Source: Pyrocephalus nanus
Taxonomy: Eukaryota > Chordata > Aves > Passeriformes > Tyrannidae
Direction: 5' to 3'
Length of the DNA stretch: 64,000 nucleotides
Assembly (NCBI GenBank): GCA_038380795.1
Contig: CM076260.1
Span: 30,476,634 to 30,540,633 of the forward strand
The first letter of the stretch is position 1. Each line of letters starts with the position of its first letter. The notes beneath the pieces are model-generated. The model had not been told where the DNA came from and ran no database searches. It worked only from the letters and a program-made list of their open reading frames with translations. This document shows positions 49,951 to 61,192 of this stretch, piece by piece. The position numbers and the translations under genes are program-made.

Positions 49951-50251
49951 AGAGCGGCGCGGCGGCGGGTATGAAGGATGTGGAGTCGGGTCGGGGCAGG
50001 GCTCTGACGAGCTCGGCGGCCCGCGGCGACGGCCTGCTGCTCCTGGGCACCGGCGGCACGGCCGCCCCCGCCGGGCTGCGGGAGGGCCGCCGCGGGAAGC
50101 ACGGAGCCCGCATGAGCCTGCTGGGGAAGCCGCTGTCGTACAGCAGCGGGCCAAGCTGCCGCAGGAACGCCAAGTACCGCCGGCTGCAGAACTACCTGTA
50201 CAACGTGCTGGAGCGGCCCCGCGGATGGGCCTTCGTCTATCACGCCTTCGT
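49896..50251 (+). CDS. KCNQ5: KCNQ5 (Kv7.5) exon 1, N-terminal coding exon
   Basis: First coding exon of the voltage-gated potassium channel subunit Kv7.5. Homotetramers, or heterotetramers with Kv7.3, carry neuronal and muscle M-type current at the plasma membrane. The 118 full codons plus GT of V119 cover the cytoplasmic N-terminus up to the start of S1. Landmarks are [12 protein letters not shown] (1-12), [10 protein letters not shown] (16-25), [10 protein letters not shown] (26-35), [10 protein letters not shown] (73-82), the basic CRRNAKYRR (88-96) and [20 protein letters not shown] (99-118). The MPR..GGEEGG start, [10 protein letters not shown] and [10 protein letters not shown] mark KCNQ5 rather than KCNQ2/3/4. 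The Ala/Gly linker before MKDVES is shorter than I recall for mammals. The start was chosen by homology; the frame stays open 430 codons upstream, which is composition. The exon ends at a consensus donor (GT|GTGAGTA), phase 2. Met26 and Met73 are possible later starts. Confidence 0.96.
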
Positions 50252-50257
50252 GTGAGT
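50252..50257 (+). promoter_or_regulatory. KCNQ5: KCNQ5 exon 1 splice donor
   Basis: GTGAGT follows directly after TTCGT. It splits the codon for Val119 after its second base, exactly where homology to KCNQ5 stops. An unspliced read would reach a TGA at 50253-50255. Confidence 0.92.
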
Positions 50258-52181
50258 ACCAATACGCTTTCTTCTCCTCCCGTCCCGTCCCGACCCTTTC
50301 CGTCGGTCCCCCGGGCCGGCGCCCGCACCTGCCCCGAGCAGAGCCGCGCCGCACCGAGAGACGCGCACCTCCCCTCCTGTCCCTCCGCTCCCCGGGCATC
50401 ACTGAGTGCCTGTCCACGGGGAGGACAAGTTCCCCGCGAGTCGTGCCGAAAGTGACCGGGAGGCGTCAACGGAGGCGGGAGAGCCGCTGCCACCTGCGGC
50501 GCGGCGCTCCGCGGGCGGCGGGAAAATCCGCGTAGCCCTAGATGGGAGGTCATGAGGGGGGCTCGGTTCAGCCGGCAGAGAGAGCCGGAGGGGAGCACGG
50601 CGGGGAGCACATGTTCGCTGTTCTCCCGGGCGCCCGAGGCCGTCGGCTTGTGCGAGGGGGCTGCGCGGCGCTCCCGCTGATGCCGCACGCTGGCCTCGAG
50701 GTTAGACGGGGCGTGGGGTGCCAGCAGCTGCCGGGGTCCTTCCCGCGACGGCGGGGCCCAGTGGGGACCCCGGCGGTACCCGCGGCATGCGTCCTGCCTC
50801 ACGGACACCGAGCGCTGCGCGGTTTGAAAAGTTACCGCCGCGGAGCCGCACAGCTCGGCTCTGCCTCCAGCGTGTTTTCCGGGAGCGCCTCGCAGGGAGT
50901 GGGGGTGACGGCGCCTTCCCACGCGTGTGCCCGCCGCGGGTGCGAGGCACAGCGGGGATGCTGCGCCCCAGGTGTACCCACCTGCCGCTGGCAGCGCCCG
51001 GGGGCCACCGGGGGCAGCGCGCAGTGAGAGGCCGCCGAGCTGGCGGCCTTCCCCCTGTGCCTGCCGCTGCTGAGCTTTTGGTTTTAACAAGTAGCGGCTC
51101 CTGTCGCCCTCACTCTGAAAGAGCCCGTGACGGAAATACATGTTCCGTCGCATCACTCAGTGGAGAGCGGTACTGTCACCGCAGTGTGAAACTTGGGCTG
51201 CTTTAACTTCAAGCTTGCCTGTGAGAGCTGTGCGGGGGGACCTGTGGCTGTCACTGCTTGCAGTATCTCTAGGGTCAGCCGTGTTCCTCAGTTCATTAGT
51301 AATCCCCTGTTTTTATGGGTTTTGACAACATTCGGGGAAAAGGCCCAACTTAAAATCTTTTTGGATGGCTGAGCAAAATGTGCAATAGTCTAGCAAGTAG
51401 TCATGGCAGTGGATCATACTGCTAGGTGAAAACGTTGTGATCAACTACAGAGGAAGGAAATTAGGCATTGCTATGTTGGGAATATAATACAAAGTCTTGC
51501 TGTGTCTGGCTACAGAAAATATATCGTAAATGAATCAGAAGATTTAATTGATGTGCTGTAGTTTACTGTATTTGTTCCATGATAGTCGCAGAAATCAAGC
51601 TAGTGGTTGCAGTAGCTTTACTGAAAAAGCAACTGTTCCCTAAAAGCTGTTTGACAGCATTAAGAGTGCTCCCCTCCCATCAGCAGGGGAACTCCCAAAT
51701 CCTACTTTAATACAAGTTTTTATAAGTGAAAAAATATTTTGCCCGAACCATGGCAATCTGATGAATAAAATACTTCATGGATAGACTTATTTAATATATC
51801 ACAATTACTATAGATAACAAACAGTAGAAATATAGTTAATGCTATATATTATTCAGTAAAAGGATTTTTGTCCACTTAGAGGATCTGCCCATTCTCTCTG
51901 TTTTATGCTGAAAATCAACTCTAACACCCTAAACTTTGTTCTTGAAGGGTGTTTATTTGGTACCTTTTGCTGTCTGGGTTCTTACAGGTTGACTAGATGG
52001 ATGTAAATTAATGTTGCGAGAATCACCAAAATATGTACTAGGAATCATCTCACTGCAGTGCCTGAAGATGCCATACAAAATCTGTAAATTGTAGTTTTGG
52101 ATCTTTCTCTTTGAGACCATGATGTAAATCTTTAAAACTAGAAAAGTTCGAGTTGGAAATACCGTTTGCAAGTTTAAACCT

Positions 52182-52203
52182 AAAAAAAAAAAAAAAAAAA
52201 AAA
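52182..52203. repeat. poly(A) tract
   Basis: A run of 22 A within KCNQ5 intron 1. No retroposed body is recognised upstream of it. Confidence 0.95.
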
Positions 52204-52604
52204 GGTAGTAAATTTCCCAACAGAGTGGAGTCATGACACAGCAGCACTGTAAACAAGGAAGATTGCCAGTTGCGTTTAGATAATTGCCTGCATAGAAAGC
52301 GTGCCAGTTTTAATTTTTAATTGCAAATGGCAATTTTGGCAGCTGTAAATGCCAACATTACATCTTTTATCTGAGCAGAACTACATGAAAGAGCCTAAAA
52401 CATTACTATAATATAAAGGCACCTAGTAATAGTATTACCTTTAAGGATCTGTCACTGCTACATTGTTTAAGGTGCGTTTGAAGTTCCACTGCATTTCAGT
52501 TTGACAGCCATCCTTATTGTCTGTCTATAAATTACTTTAACATATTTATATAATTCTGATTTAATTGCAGTCACATAGATAGTACTTTTGGTGTTTCAGG
52601 CTCC

Positions 52605-52619
52605 TTTTTTTTTTTTTTT
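52605..52619. repeat. poly(T) tract
   Basis: A run of 15 T ending in CAG, so it superficially resembles a polypyrimidine-AG acceptor. No conserved coding text follows. Confidence 0.9.
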
Positions 52620-54982
52620 CAGCCACCTGATGAAATACAATTATATCTTGGAAAACAGGCTTTCTTACAGAATTAAAAAACCCAAACAAAACAAAATAAC
52701 CACATCTTTTTGAAAAAAAAGGTCTTGAGGCAAGTAGCTTACAGTTGCAAAGACATTACTAAGTACGTGAGATATCTGCTCCTACCACTGCTAAGCTATT
52801 CTTGCCTGCAGTGGAGCCTGTTATAGCTCTGTACTATTTCTGTTTCAGGAATGGGCTATCTGGGGTGAGACCTTTTGAGCAGATCATTGGTCTCCTGAAA
52901 CCTCACTCCAATATGCAGGTTGAAGTAATGCAAGGGTGGCTACAGAGCTGCAGCTTGAAGTCTTTGATCTAGGAGTTTATTTAGGTTTGCATGTTTGTTT
53001 TTTTAAATAAGAAGTAGGGATTTGACATTAGTTACAAATAGAAATGATTCCTGCAGTGATATTGTCATTTGTCATTTCCATAGGGAAAACCACTTCGGAG
53101 CTGAGTTTGCTCTTTTTCTTTTTGCCCTTTCAACTAAGAGAAAAATAGGCCAACTATCTAAGGAATGAGTGTTGTGACCTACATTCAGAAGTCAATTGGT
53201 TGGTTTATTTGTAAATACAGACTTGCCAAGTGCTAGAAAAGACAGCTCTTCTGCAAACTTCTGCTACTCGAGGAAGGATTTACTCTTGAGCAAAGGCCTT
53301 TAACTTCAGTAAAGTTGTACTGGGGAGCAGAGACATAAATTACATGTTTCTTGACTCCTTTTTGTGCACCTCAGTAGCTCTTTACATGGAAGCTCCATTA
53401 AAATGATATATCTTTCCTGAAAGTTTTTGAAAATCTGCTTTTCAGATACCATAGTTTTTTGTTCTTCGTCATTCAGGAGCACCAAAATATGAACACTTAT
53501 AAAATCAGAAAAGAACATTCTACAATTTGTGCATAATGGGTCAGTAACTTAAACTCTTGGTAGTAAAATATTTATGCCACACCACATCACCTACACATGG
53601 AGCATGTGCATATTTAACACGTGTGCCTATGTTAATATGCTGAAATAATGTAACTTTTCAAAAGCATTGTCTTGGGATGTTAGAAGATTTCTTTCTGTTA
53701 CTGCTGTTGCAGTTCATTTAGATTATTTTGGGTTGTTTGGTGTGATAAAAATGTATAGCTATTGCGGTAGAATGATCAAAGGGGAATTCCAGATTGGTTG
53801 CAAATTTAACTCTTGGTTTCATCTTCAGCTGTCATATGGATTTTGTATTATTTTTGTTCTTAATTGACATTCTGAAAATGAGATGGCATGAGATGTTCAG
53901 CAAAAAAAATACTGCTCTTTGATACTGTTTATGCTGGTAGGATATAATTAGTTGTGTAAGTTTCCTAATTTAACATGTTGGATTTATTTCAGGAATAATA
54001 AAGTTTCTGTTTCTTATTGACTTCTTTGTAATATATTCCATGCAGAAGTTTTTAACATTTTTTGTGGGAATGTCCTTCTCTTTACAAAGCCAACACCTTT
54101 TGCTTTGGAAGTTTCTAAATCCCAAATCAATCCCAAATCACAGACCAGGATATGTGCACAAAGGCAGTAGGACTTTGCATGACCTGTATTGATAGTTTTT
54201 CGCAGGCACCCACTGTTAGCTGCTGCTGAAGATAAAATACAGTTATAAATTAATTGTAAGAGCCTGTATGATGTTCTTCTTGTCTTTTGTGTTGTCGATG
54301 GAAAAAGACTGAAAAATTATTTCTGGAAAAAACTCTAATGATACCATCAAAGATTTAACTAGCTATTTTAGCTTTCCATATCTTCCAGAAAGGACATAGC
54401 TTACTAGTGATCAGATGGCTATTGAACAGCATGTCTTTGCATGTGAGCTAACAGCAGTGCATCATACTGTGCCCTTTGTATAATTATGGAGGTTCCACAT
54501 TCTGATTAGAAAACTAAAAATGTGCAACAGCCTAAGTACTTGCTTTTTCTCGTACTGTTGAAAGTAGGAGAAATGATTTTATCTATTCTTTTATCCATCT
54601 TAAGGATTTTAATGAACTAGTTCCAGGTGCTCTGTTGGTAGCTTTATGGCTTTTATCTTTTCAGTCACCATTTCAGAGTCAAGGTCTGATATTGTTAGGA
54701 TAATAATATTTTTCTATATGCTTTTAAAAACAAATAGCAACATGATATTTACAAATAATATGGTTGACAACCTAAATGTGTGGTAAATCAAATATCATTA
54801 GGTACTAAGTAGGTAAAAATTTAAAATTCTTTAACTGTGGCACCTAAACTTTAGTAGGCATTTTCTTTCAGGGACAATGAATGATGGTGGATATTTAGAT
54901 GCATTTCAGTATAAATCTTCAGCAATCTGCCTGAGCTGAAGTAGTTTTTGATTCTATATATGTGCACGTTTCTCACCTACAC

Positions 54983-55790
54983 ATTGTTTTGAAGGAACTT
55001 TAGGAAGTTTACCCAGTCCAACTGGAAGGACACACTATTCTCAGTCTTGTCAGATGGGCTTTGTCTAGATAGGTCTTATGCTTTGCTGGATGCAGGTCCC
55101 ACCACCTTGCTGGGTAACAACACTGCTGTAGACCCTGTTGTCCTACAACACCTGCCTGTTGAAAAAAGAGAGGGTTTTGCATGGGTAGGGAAGAATGGAA
55201 GAGCCATCCTGAACCTCCCAAGTGGCAGTTCTGTGTCATTGTCCCTTTACGTGTCTTCTGTCACTGATGAGAGTCTGGCTTTAGCACTGTGATTTCCTTT
55301 CAGGTAGCTGTAGGCTGCTACTAGGTCACCTGTTAGATCACCCTGTTGCCAGACCAGACATGCTCAGTTCCATCAGCTGCTCCGTGTAAGACAAAAGCTC
55401 AAGGCTCCTGAGTATCTTCATTACTCTCCAACATCTCCTCCATCTTCTGCACATCCTTGTTCAGCTGGGAGTGTTCACAATCAGATGCCATAGCGTGAGG
55501 CTTTGCTGAGTAGGCGAGATAACTTTCCTCAGCCTGCCAGCCCCACTCTGCTAATGTAGTTGTGTGTTGCTTGCCTTATTTCTAGTGAGGGCATGCTGTT
55601 GGATTGTACTCAATCTGTTGTATCCACAGAAATGCCAAGGCCCTTTTTACTGGGCCTGCTGCCCAAACAATGGGTTCCCAGCCTGTATGGATGCATGGGA
55701 TTAATCTGCACCAGGTGTAGGTCTCTGCTTTTCTCTGAGTTGGACTTCACTGGTGTTTAAGTTCACATCCAGTGTTTTCTTGTGCTGTCT
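54983..55790 (-). mobile_element. Old CR1 LINE, antisense in KCNQ5 intron 1
   Basis: About 800 bp of degenerate CR1. From its 3' tip (GGAACTTTAGG, then CCCAGTCCAAC) it passes the segment CCCAAGTGGCAG..GTGTCATTGTCCC and the GTAGCTGTAGGCTGCTAC..GGTCACC block. It then shows CATCTCC..CACATCC and reaches the RT-proximal part AATGCCAAGGCCCTTTTTAC / AGCCTGTATGGATGCATGGG near 55640-55700. Order and orientation match a single 5'-truncated insertion. Heavy divergence and loss of all frames make it one of the older copies here. Confidence 0.78.
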
Positions 55791-55997
55791 CAGTCACTAT
55801 GTACTGATCAGAGTAGTGGAGATGTAACAATCTTTAAACCCACTTGCACTTGCTTTGTGATTGGCAGAGAATGTTAAATGCTCAGCTATACTTCATTCTT
55901 CCTCTTTGCTGGTGTTGTTTATGGACAGCAGTTCTCTCCTGGAACCCTGTCATGGGTGATAAATAACATCCAACTTCTCTTCTTCACTTGGTTGGTT

Positions 55998-56077
55998 TTT
56001 TGTTGTTGTTGTTTTTGTTTTGTGTTTTGGTTTGTTTGGTTGGTTTTTTGGTGTTTTGCTTTTTGGGGTTTTTTTGA
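55998..56077. repeat. T/G-rich low-complexity tract
   Basis: GTTG, GTTT and GGTTTTTT units alternate for about 80 bp (TGTTGTTGTTGTTTTTG, GGTTGGTTTTTTGG). It may be a decayed microsatellite. Confidence 0.9.
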
Positions 56078-57819
56078 GAGCTATTGTCCACCTCAGGATT
56101 TTCAGTAGCTAAGTACTAGGAATATTTATTCTTACCGTAGTAAAATACTGCTTCACATTTTAATTTTTGAGGCTTGGTTTTCTAAATGTTCTCATTTGTA
56201 CTGGCCTTATTTCTGACTCCAGGGGAAGCAACTAATTTGCCATAAAAATCAAAATTGATCCACAGCCTTCTACAAAGAAGACTGAAAAAGGCTTTCTTTG
56301 ATAGTCACCAAGACCTGGACTGGGGAAAGTTCATGCGTGTGGACTTTCTTCAATTTGTCAAAGGGTTATTTCTCAGATGGGATTAGGAATTGTGTTTTAG
56401 AAATTAAGGTAGTATCTTTGGTTAGTTGTTTGTGTTTCAAATAAATGTACAACCTTTGCAAGCAGGATCTTCTCCATCTTAAAGCAAGAAGGAAGTTAAG
56501 AGGTTTCTTTATAATCATCTTTTTGCAGTGATTTTTTCCCCTCATGCAAAACCCATGCAATTAGCATTGTATTCATGGATGAGACTCCTATCTTAGATCT
56601 ATTTTTCTTGGTGTGCCAGTCTTCAGCTTGACATTTCTTGTTTTCCTTATTGAGTGTCTTGTACAACGTGAGGACTCTTGGAGGATTTTCTGTGGTCTGA
56701 AATGATGAAAAAACTTGCCCAAAATTACAGATTTTGTCCTGGGATTGGATGATACATGAATTTCTAATATGACATTAAATATGTGATCATTAAATATGGG
56801 TGCATAAAAGAATTATAAAGATTTTAACTGCCTGTGAGACAATATTTGTGTGCCAGATTTTCCAAGGGAGCTCTAGACAATATCTTAATGATCTAGACAC
56901 CTTCCCCCCCCAATATTTTTTTAAGTTTCTGCATTGTTCACCTTATTATATCAAAAATAAGTTGTGATATCAATTCAGACTTTATGTTCTTTCCATGCTC
57001 CAAGTCTGACTATATTTTTAATAGCTATTCACCCTGTTTTATTGCTGCTTGTAGCTTAATTAAGTTTCCTGAATTGGATTAAAGTACAACTGAAGTAATA
57101 TTTTTGCAATAATTTCAAATAATTTCTAGCATCAACCAAACGGAATGCCAATGATTATTCAGTCATTAATAGTGTCATGAAAGTAAACATCAGTAATACA
57201 CTTACCAATACTCATAAAAATGTAGTGACATTTTTCATAACTCTTTCAGTGGAAAGGAAAAGCACATAGTTTATTAGTTTAATAATTTTTTTAATGGAGA
57301 AAACATATAGAAGGAAAAACTTTTATTTGTAGGCCATGTAAACTCCTGACTTTGCAAATAAATCTCTTTGTGGTAAGGTAGTTGTTTCTCAATAATTTGA
57401 AGGTAAAACTTATTTGACAGGTGTTTAACATTCTTATATCATCATATTTTCATTAACATAATTGTCTGATGAAAATTAATGACATTTGTAACTGATTTTA
57501 ATTGAAACAGAAGTGTGTCTTCTGCTCATAGGTAGAAAAGATGGAGTCGAAAGTATAAATAAAACTATCTAATAAAAAATCTTCAACATGTATACAAAGT
57601 AGACTTAATTTGCTACATTATTCCTAATTAGGCAGATGTTTGTTTCACAATGTAGTTTTTTTCCCATTACAAACCACTAATACAACAGAACATACATTCT
57701 TGGCTCTTTTAATTAATGCTGGTGTATCGAGTCACTTTTAAACATGTTATATAAACTATACTGAGTTTGAGGAAACTGGTAATTTTTTTTCTCCTTTCTT
57801 ATTTTCTCTTAGAGGTTGT

Positions 57820-57872
57820 TTTTAGGTGGTGGGGTTTTTTTGGGTTTTTTTTTGGGTTTTTTTTGAGTTTGA
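57820..57872. repeat. G-run / T-run tract
   Basis: GGTGGTGGGG, then T7, GGG, T9, GGG, T8 on the + strand. The G runs are separated by loops mostly longer than 7 nt, so it is at best a weak G-quadruplex former. Confidence 0.85.
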
Positions 57873-59804
57873 TTTGCAGGTTTCCTGTAAGACAGCAGAT
57901 GTAGATTACCCAGGGGATTGCCACCGCGGGTGAGTTAAGGTAGGAAATTCATCAGCTGCAGTTTAGCAATTGCAAAGTAATTTTAAGGAGTTGTGTGCTT
58001 ATGTGCAAAGAAACTTTCCTTTAAATAAATTAATTAAAAGTTCAAAGGCTGTCTTATAGGTCAGCTGCACCTAATCAAGCAATATTTTAAATTTTCTGTT
58101 GAGCATTAGATTTATCTTGTGATAGCTGTCTGAGTTGCAGTGTAATTGTGTTACAGGAAGCTCAGCAAAACGTTCATCATTTTGGGCACTGAAGTGTAGT
58201 CTCAGACACTGTCTTCTGCTTGAAAGACTATGTGATTACTTCTTAATATATATGGTATGGTCCAGTGATTCAGAGGTGGTCACAGTCCTCTAGCCAGACA
58301 TATCTGAAATTTTCTGTTTGGCCTTCATCCAAGAAAATCTTCAAACATAAATGTGTGTATTTTCCTTAACAGAGATGGACATAAATACATCTCTGAGCAT
58401 TTTCTTTAAGAGTGAATAATTTTCAAAGGCATGGAGTACCTGCAGTTTCCTTTCATTATTCTGTTGTGTATTGAATGGGTAATTCACTTTTTTCTCCCCA
58501 CTTGTATAGAATGAAGTTTAACAAATGAATCATACTCTTAAACTGATTAGAAATAATGAAGAAAGGAAGTTCTGTACCTGCCCACATCTTGATTTAAGCA
58601 ATATATTCCTGTTTGTCTTGGCTTCCTTCTGGCTTTGAGACTCTGTAGTTCAACAAAGCAAACATATTATGCCTTTTGAGATTTCTGTATAGTTTTAATT
58701 CTTTTATTGTAGTCATACCTGATATCATATGGAAGCAGCAGACTGGTTCCAGGATTCAAATATGACCAAATCAAGAGAACAGAAACTTTCTGCTTTGAGA
58801 ATAAAAAAATGTTACTGAATGCATTAAGATGCTTCCCTAATTCATGAATGTCATACATTAGAGCATCTGCACACACTCTTTTGAGGTCATTCAGTCAGAA
58901 ATAGCATCTAACTTATCCTAGGGCATTACATTTAATTGCTTTATGTGGCCTAAGCTCATCCATAACTATGGTATCTGAGAATTACCCATTAGAAACAAAT
59001 GCACAAATCTTTCCCTTCCAAGCTCTCATGACAGGAGTGCACTTAAAAGTTACTGCAGGGGCCTTTCTGAATATGCATAAGAGTCCTGACATACTTGAAA
59101 GGGCCTTTTGTGGGAAAATTAAGATGAAATATTTTTTGGATGCATTTCTGTAAGTAGTGAGGGTAGAGGGGCACTGATCCTTGGTAGTGAGTTTGAGAAT
59201 GTAGGCCAATCTCCCTGGGATACAAGTCTGTATCAGTAATTGCATTTTTTCAATGGTAAAACTGCCACATCATAGGCGAAATGACAGATGATGGCTTAGT
59301 CAAAGCTGGAGTGATGAGGTTGGAGTGATATCCACACTACAGCTGGGGCTGACGAGTAGGTGATGTCCTTTTCCCTTCAGGTGGGCCATCACTGGAGGAT
59401 AGGAATTGCCATGTGTCTAGAAAATCACACATTAAACATATCAGTTTGAAAAACTCTTTTGCATCCAACAACATTATGCTGACTGAGGTTAGGAGTTGTC
59501 TCTAAATTCATTAGGAGGAAAGAAATCTCTTTTTCTGTTTTCATCTCTGTGCAGTTAATACTTGTCTGTAGAGTCAGGTTTATTCACTTATATTAGAGGA
59601 ACCATTGCCACAGGGAGGAGCACAGTTGTGATCTTTGCAGCTCCATGCAAAAAGATGTAGCAGGAAATGTAAAGTCATGTGTGAATGAGCTGCTTGCAGG
59701 AATCTGTGCAATGAGCATGGAGGAAGGAAGAGCCTGTGCTGACAGTTGGAGGGCTTTTCTTAGACCTCTCTCTCAGACTCTTCTGAAGTGTAGTTTTGAG
59801 GCCA

Positions 59805-60115
59805 AATCATTTAGGTTGTAAATAGCCTTTCGATCGTGGAATCCAACTTCAAATCTAACATTGCCAAGTCCACCACAGTGCCTATGGCACTCCTAAGTGC
59901 CGTATCTACCACAAGTCTTTTAAATACCTCTAGGAATGGGCACTCAACCACTTCCCTGGGCAGCCTGGTCCAATGCTTGCAAACTCTTTCTGTGAAGAAA
60001 ATTTTCCTAATATCCAATCTAAACCTCCCCAACTTGAGGACGTTTCCTCTTGTCCTATTGCTTGTTACCTGGAAGAAGAGATTGACTCCCCACCTCACTT
60101 CAATCTTCTTTCAAC
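59805..60115 (-). mobile_element. CR1 LINE 3' end with ORF2 C-terminus, antisense in intron 1
   Basis: Antisense CR1. Its 3' end lies near 59805 and the ORF2 C-terminus is read on the minus strand up to ~60095. The open minus-strand frame (59811-60098) shows the CR1 hallmark order [26 protein letters not shown] and LEVFKRL, with a few replacements. It has an unusually divergent 3' UTR after the protein end. It is 5'-truncated at ~60115. Confidence 0.92.
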
Positions 60116-61144
60116 ATCGTTTTCTTATGCCTTTGGCCACACCTACTTGTTTTCACTAGAAATGTTATTTAAATGTTGCTTTTTCAAGGAAGTCCCATTA
60201 CACTTCCGGTGCAAATATGGTTAGTTGCAGTAAGTATGCATGTTCTCAAGGGATTAGTTGAGCTTCTAGTTATACTTAATCTGTGGATTTTTCTCTGATA
60301 TGTCCCAACTGCATCTGTAGCAAAATTTAGACTAAAAGAGGAACAACTTTGCAAATGTCTGTGGCTGTTGTAAATTTTTATATAATACAATAGTTTGCTC
60401 AAGCAGACATATTTCTTTCCCCTTAAGCTTAGAAACGGTAGATTTAATTTGGTGGTTGAAGATACTGTCTGGAAGGAAATTAGCCATCCTCAAAGGTCAC
60501 ACTGACTGCTGACTAAACTCGTGATTTGTCTTCTGCAAATAGTCTGTTTGCTGGGTGGGGTACTGGAATTGAGAGGTTATTGTAGGCTGTGATGAGGTAG
60601 GTGATGGCCCTGAATTATGAATAGTTTTTGGGAAAAATTTTGATTTTCATCCTGAAAATGCTTGTAGACATACTTTTAGTGATGTTATTAATAGTTTTAG
60701 GCACTTACATAGTAATTACTAGAAATCATCAAACTGAGCATTGAGAAAAGCTCTATCTTTCATTCAGAAATAATGGCAAAAATCCATCTGAATTAGAGAC
60801 ATTTTATTAAAGCTTCTGAAGTTATTCTTGAGAAATTCTTCTACAGAGAGAGGAAAGCCTAATCTGAAATCTTCAATGCTACTACTTATGTATGTCTAGG
60901 CACTCTGCATGAGATTCTGCAGTTTGGAGATATTATATAGGTAGAGTTATGGTTAGAGCACTTGTGAAATTGCAGAGGCAGAAGTTATCTATGGAGGTGA
61001 AGGAGAATTTATGAATGTCTACTTTACTGTAACAGTACTTGACCAATACTGTATATTACTTTCTGGTTAGGAATGTATTTGTTTACTATTAAGAATATGT
61101 TTTTATTATTTCTTCCTTTTTATTTTCTGCTTTCTGGAGAGAGA

Positions 61145-61192
61145 AAGTAACAATGTGAGTCAAGACAAAGAAGAAGTAACAATGTGAGTCAA
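61145..61192. repeat. 19-bp direct repeat, 29-bp period
   Basis: AAGTAACAATGTGAGTCAA occurs at 61145-61163 and again at 61174-61192, with GACAAAGAAG between. It is a recent-looking local duplication. Confidence 0.95.

Larger units (their letters stand above)
48610..51070 (+). promoter_or_regulatory. KCNQ5: KCNQ5 CpG island / promoter region
   Basis: An abrupt change at ~48.61 kb from AT-rich DNA to very GC- and CpG-rich DNA, fading at ~51.07 kb. It encloses the KCNQ5 first coding exon. No TATA box is evident, and GC-box-like GGGCGG text recurs (for example ~48649, 49613, 49633), as expected for a TATA-less CpG promoter. Because stops are rare in such composition, long frames appear on both strands (for example 48606-50255 plus, 49260-50417 minus, 49894-51156 minus). 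They overlap each other and share no homology, so I do not call them. The transcription start is probably some hundreds of bp before 49896, but the sequence does not fix it. Confidence 0.9.
51071..54982 (+). other. KCNQ5 intron 1, non-coding
   Basis: Sequence inside the inferred transcript after the CpG island. It contains A22 at 52182-52203 and T15 at 52605-52619, a few TAAT-rich patches, and no recognisable exon. The small frames at 53306-53518 and 53667-53867 are unassigned. Confidence 0.6.
55791..59804 (+). other. KCNQ5 intron 1, non-coding
   Basis: AT-rich intronic sequence with two T/G-rich tracts (about 55998-56077 and 57820-57872) and a TAAT-rich block at about 57050-57200. The frame at 55878-56108 is created by the first T/G tract. 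No exon, RNA gene or element end is recognised. Confidence 0.5.

Noticed and set aside
48606..50255. A 549-codon plus-strand open frame
   Set aside because: Only its last 119 codons are KCNQ5. The upstream 430 codons are Ala/Arg/Gly/Pro-rich low complexity in a CpG island without recognised domains.
49232..51156. Long minus-strand frames of 313, 385 and 420 codons opposite KCNQ5
   Set aside because: They overlap one another and the KCNQ5 exon, have extreme Ala/Arg/Pro/Gly composition and match no family. Absence of stops follows from GC content.
52605..52622. T15 followed by CAG as a splice acceptor in KCNQ5 intron 1
   Set aside because: No coding text resembling KCNQ5 S1 follows. Exon 2 should continue the S1 helix directly after HAFV.
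55878..56108. A hydrophobic, Phe/Trp/Val-rich 76-codon frame resembling a membrane protein
   Set aside because: The apparent hydrophobicity comes from the T/G-rich tract at 55998-56077.
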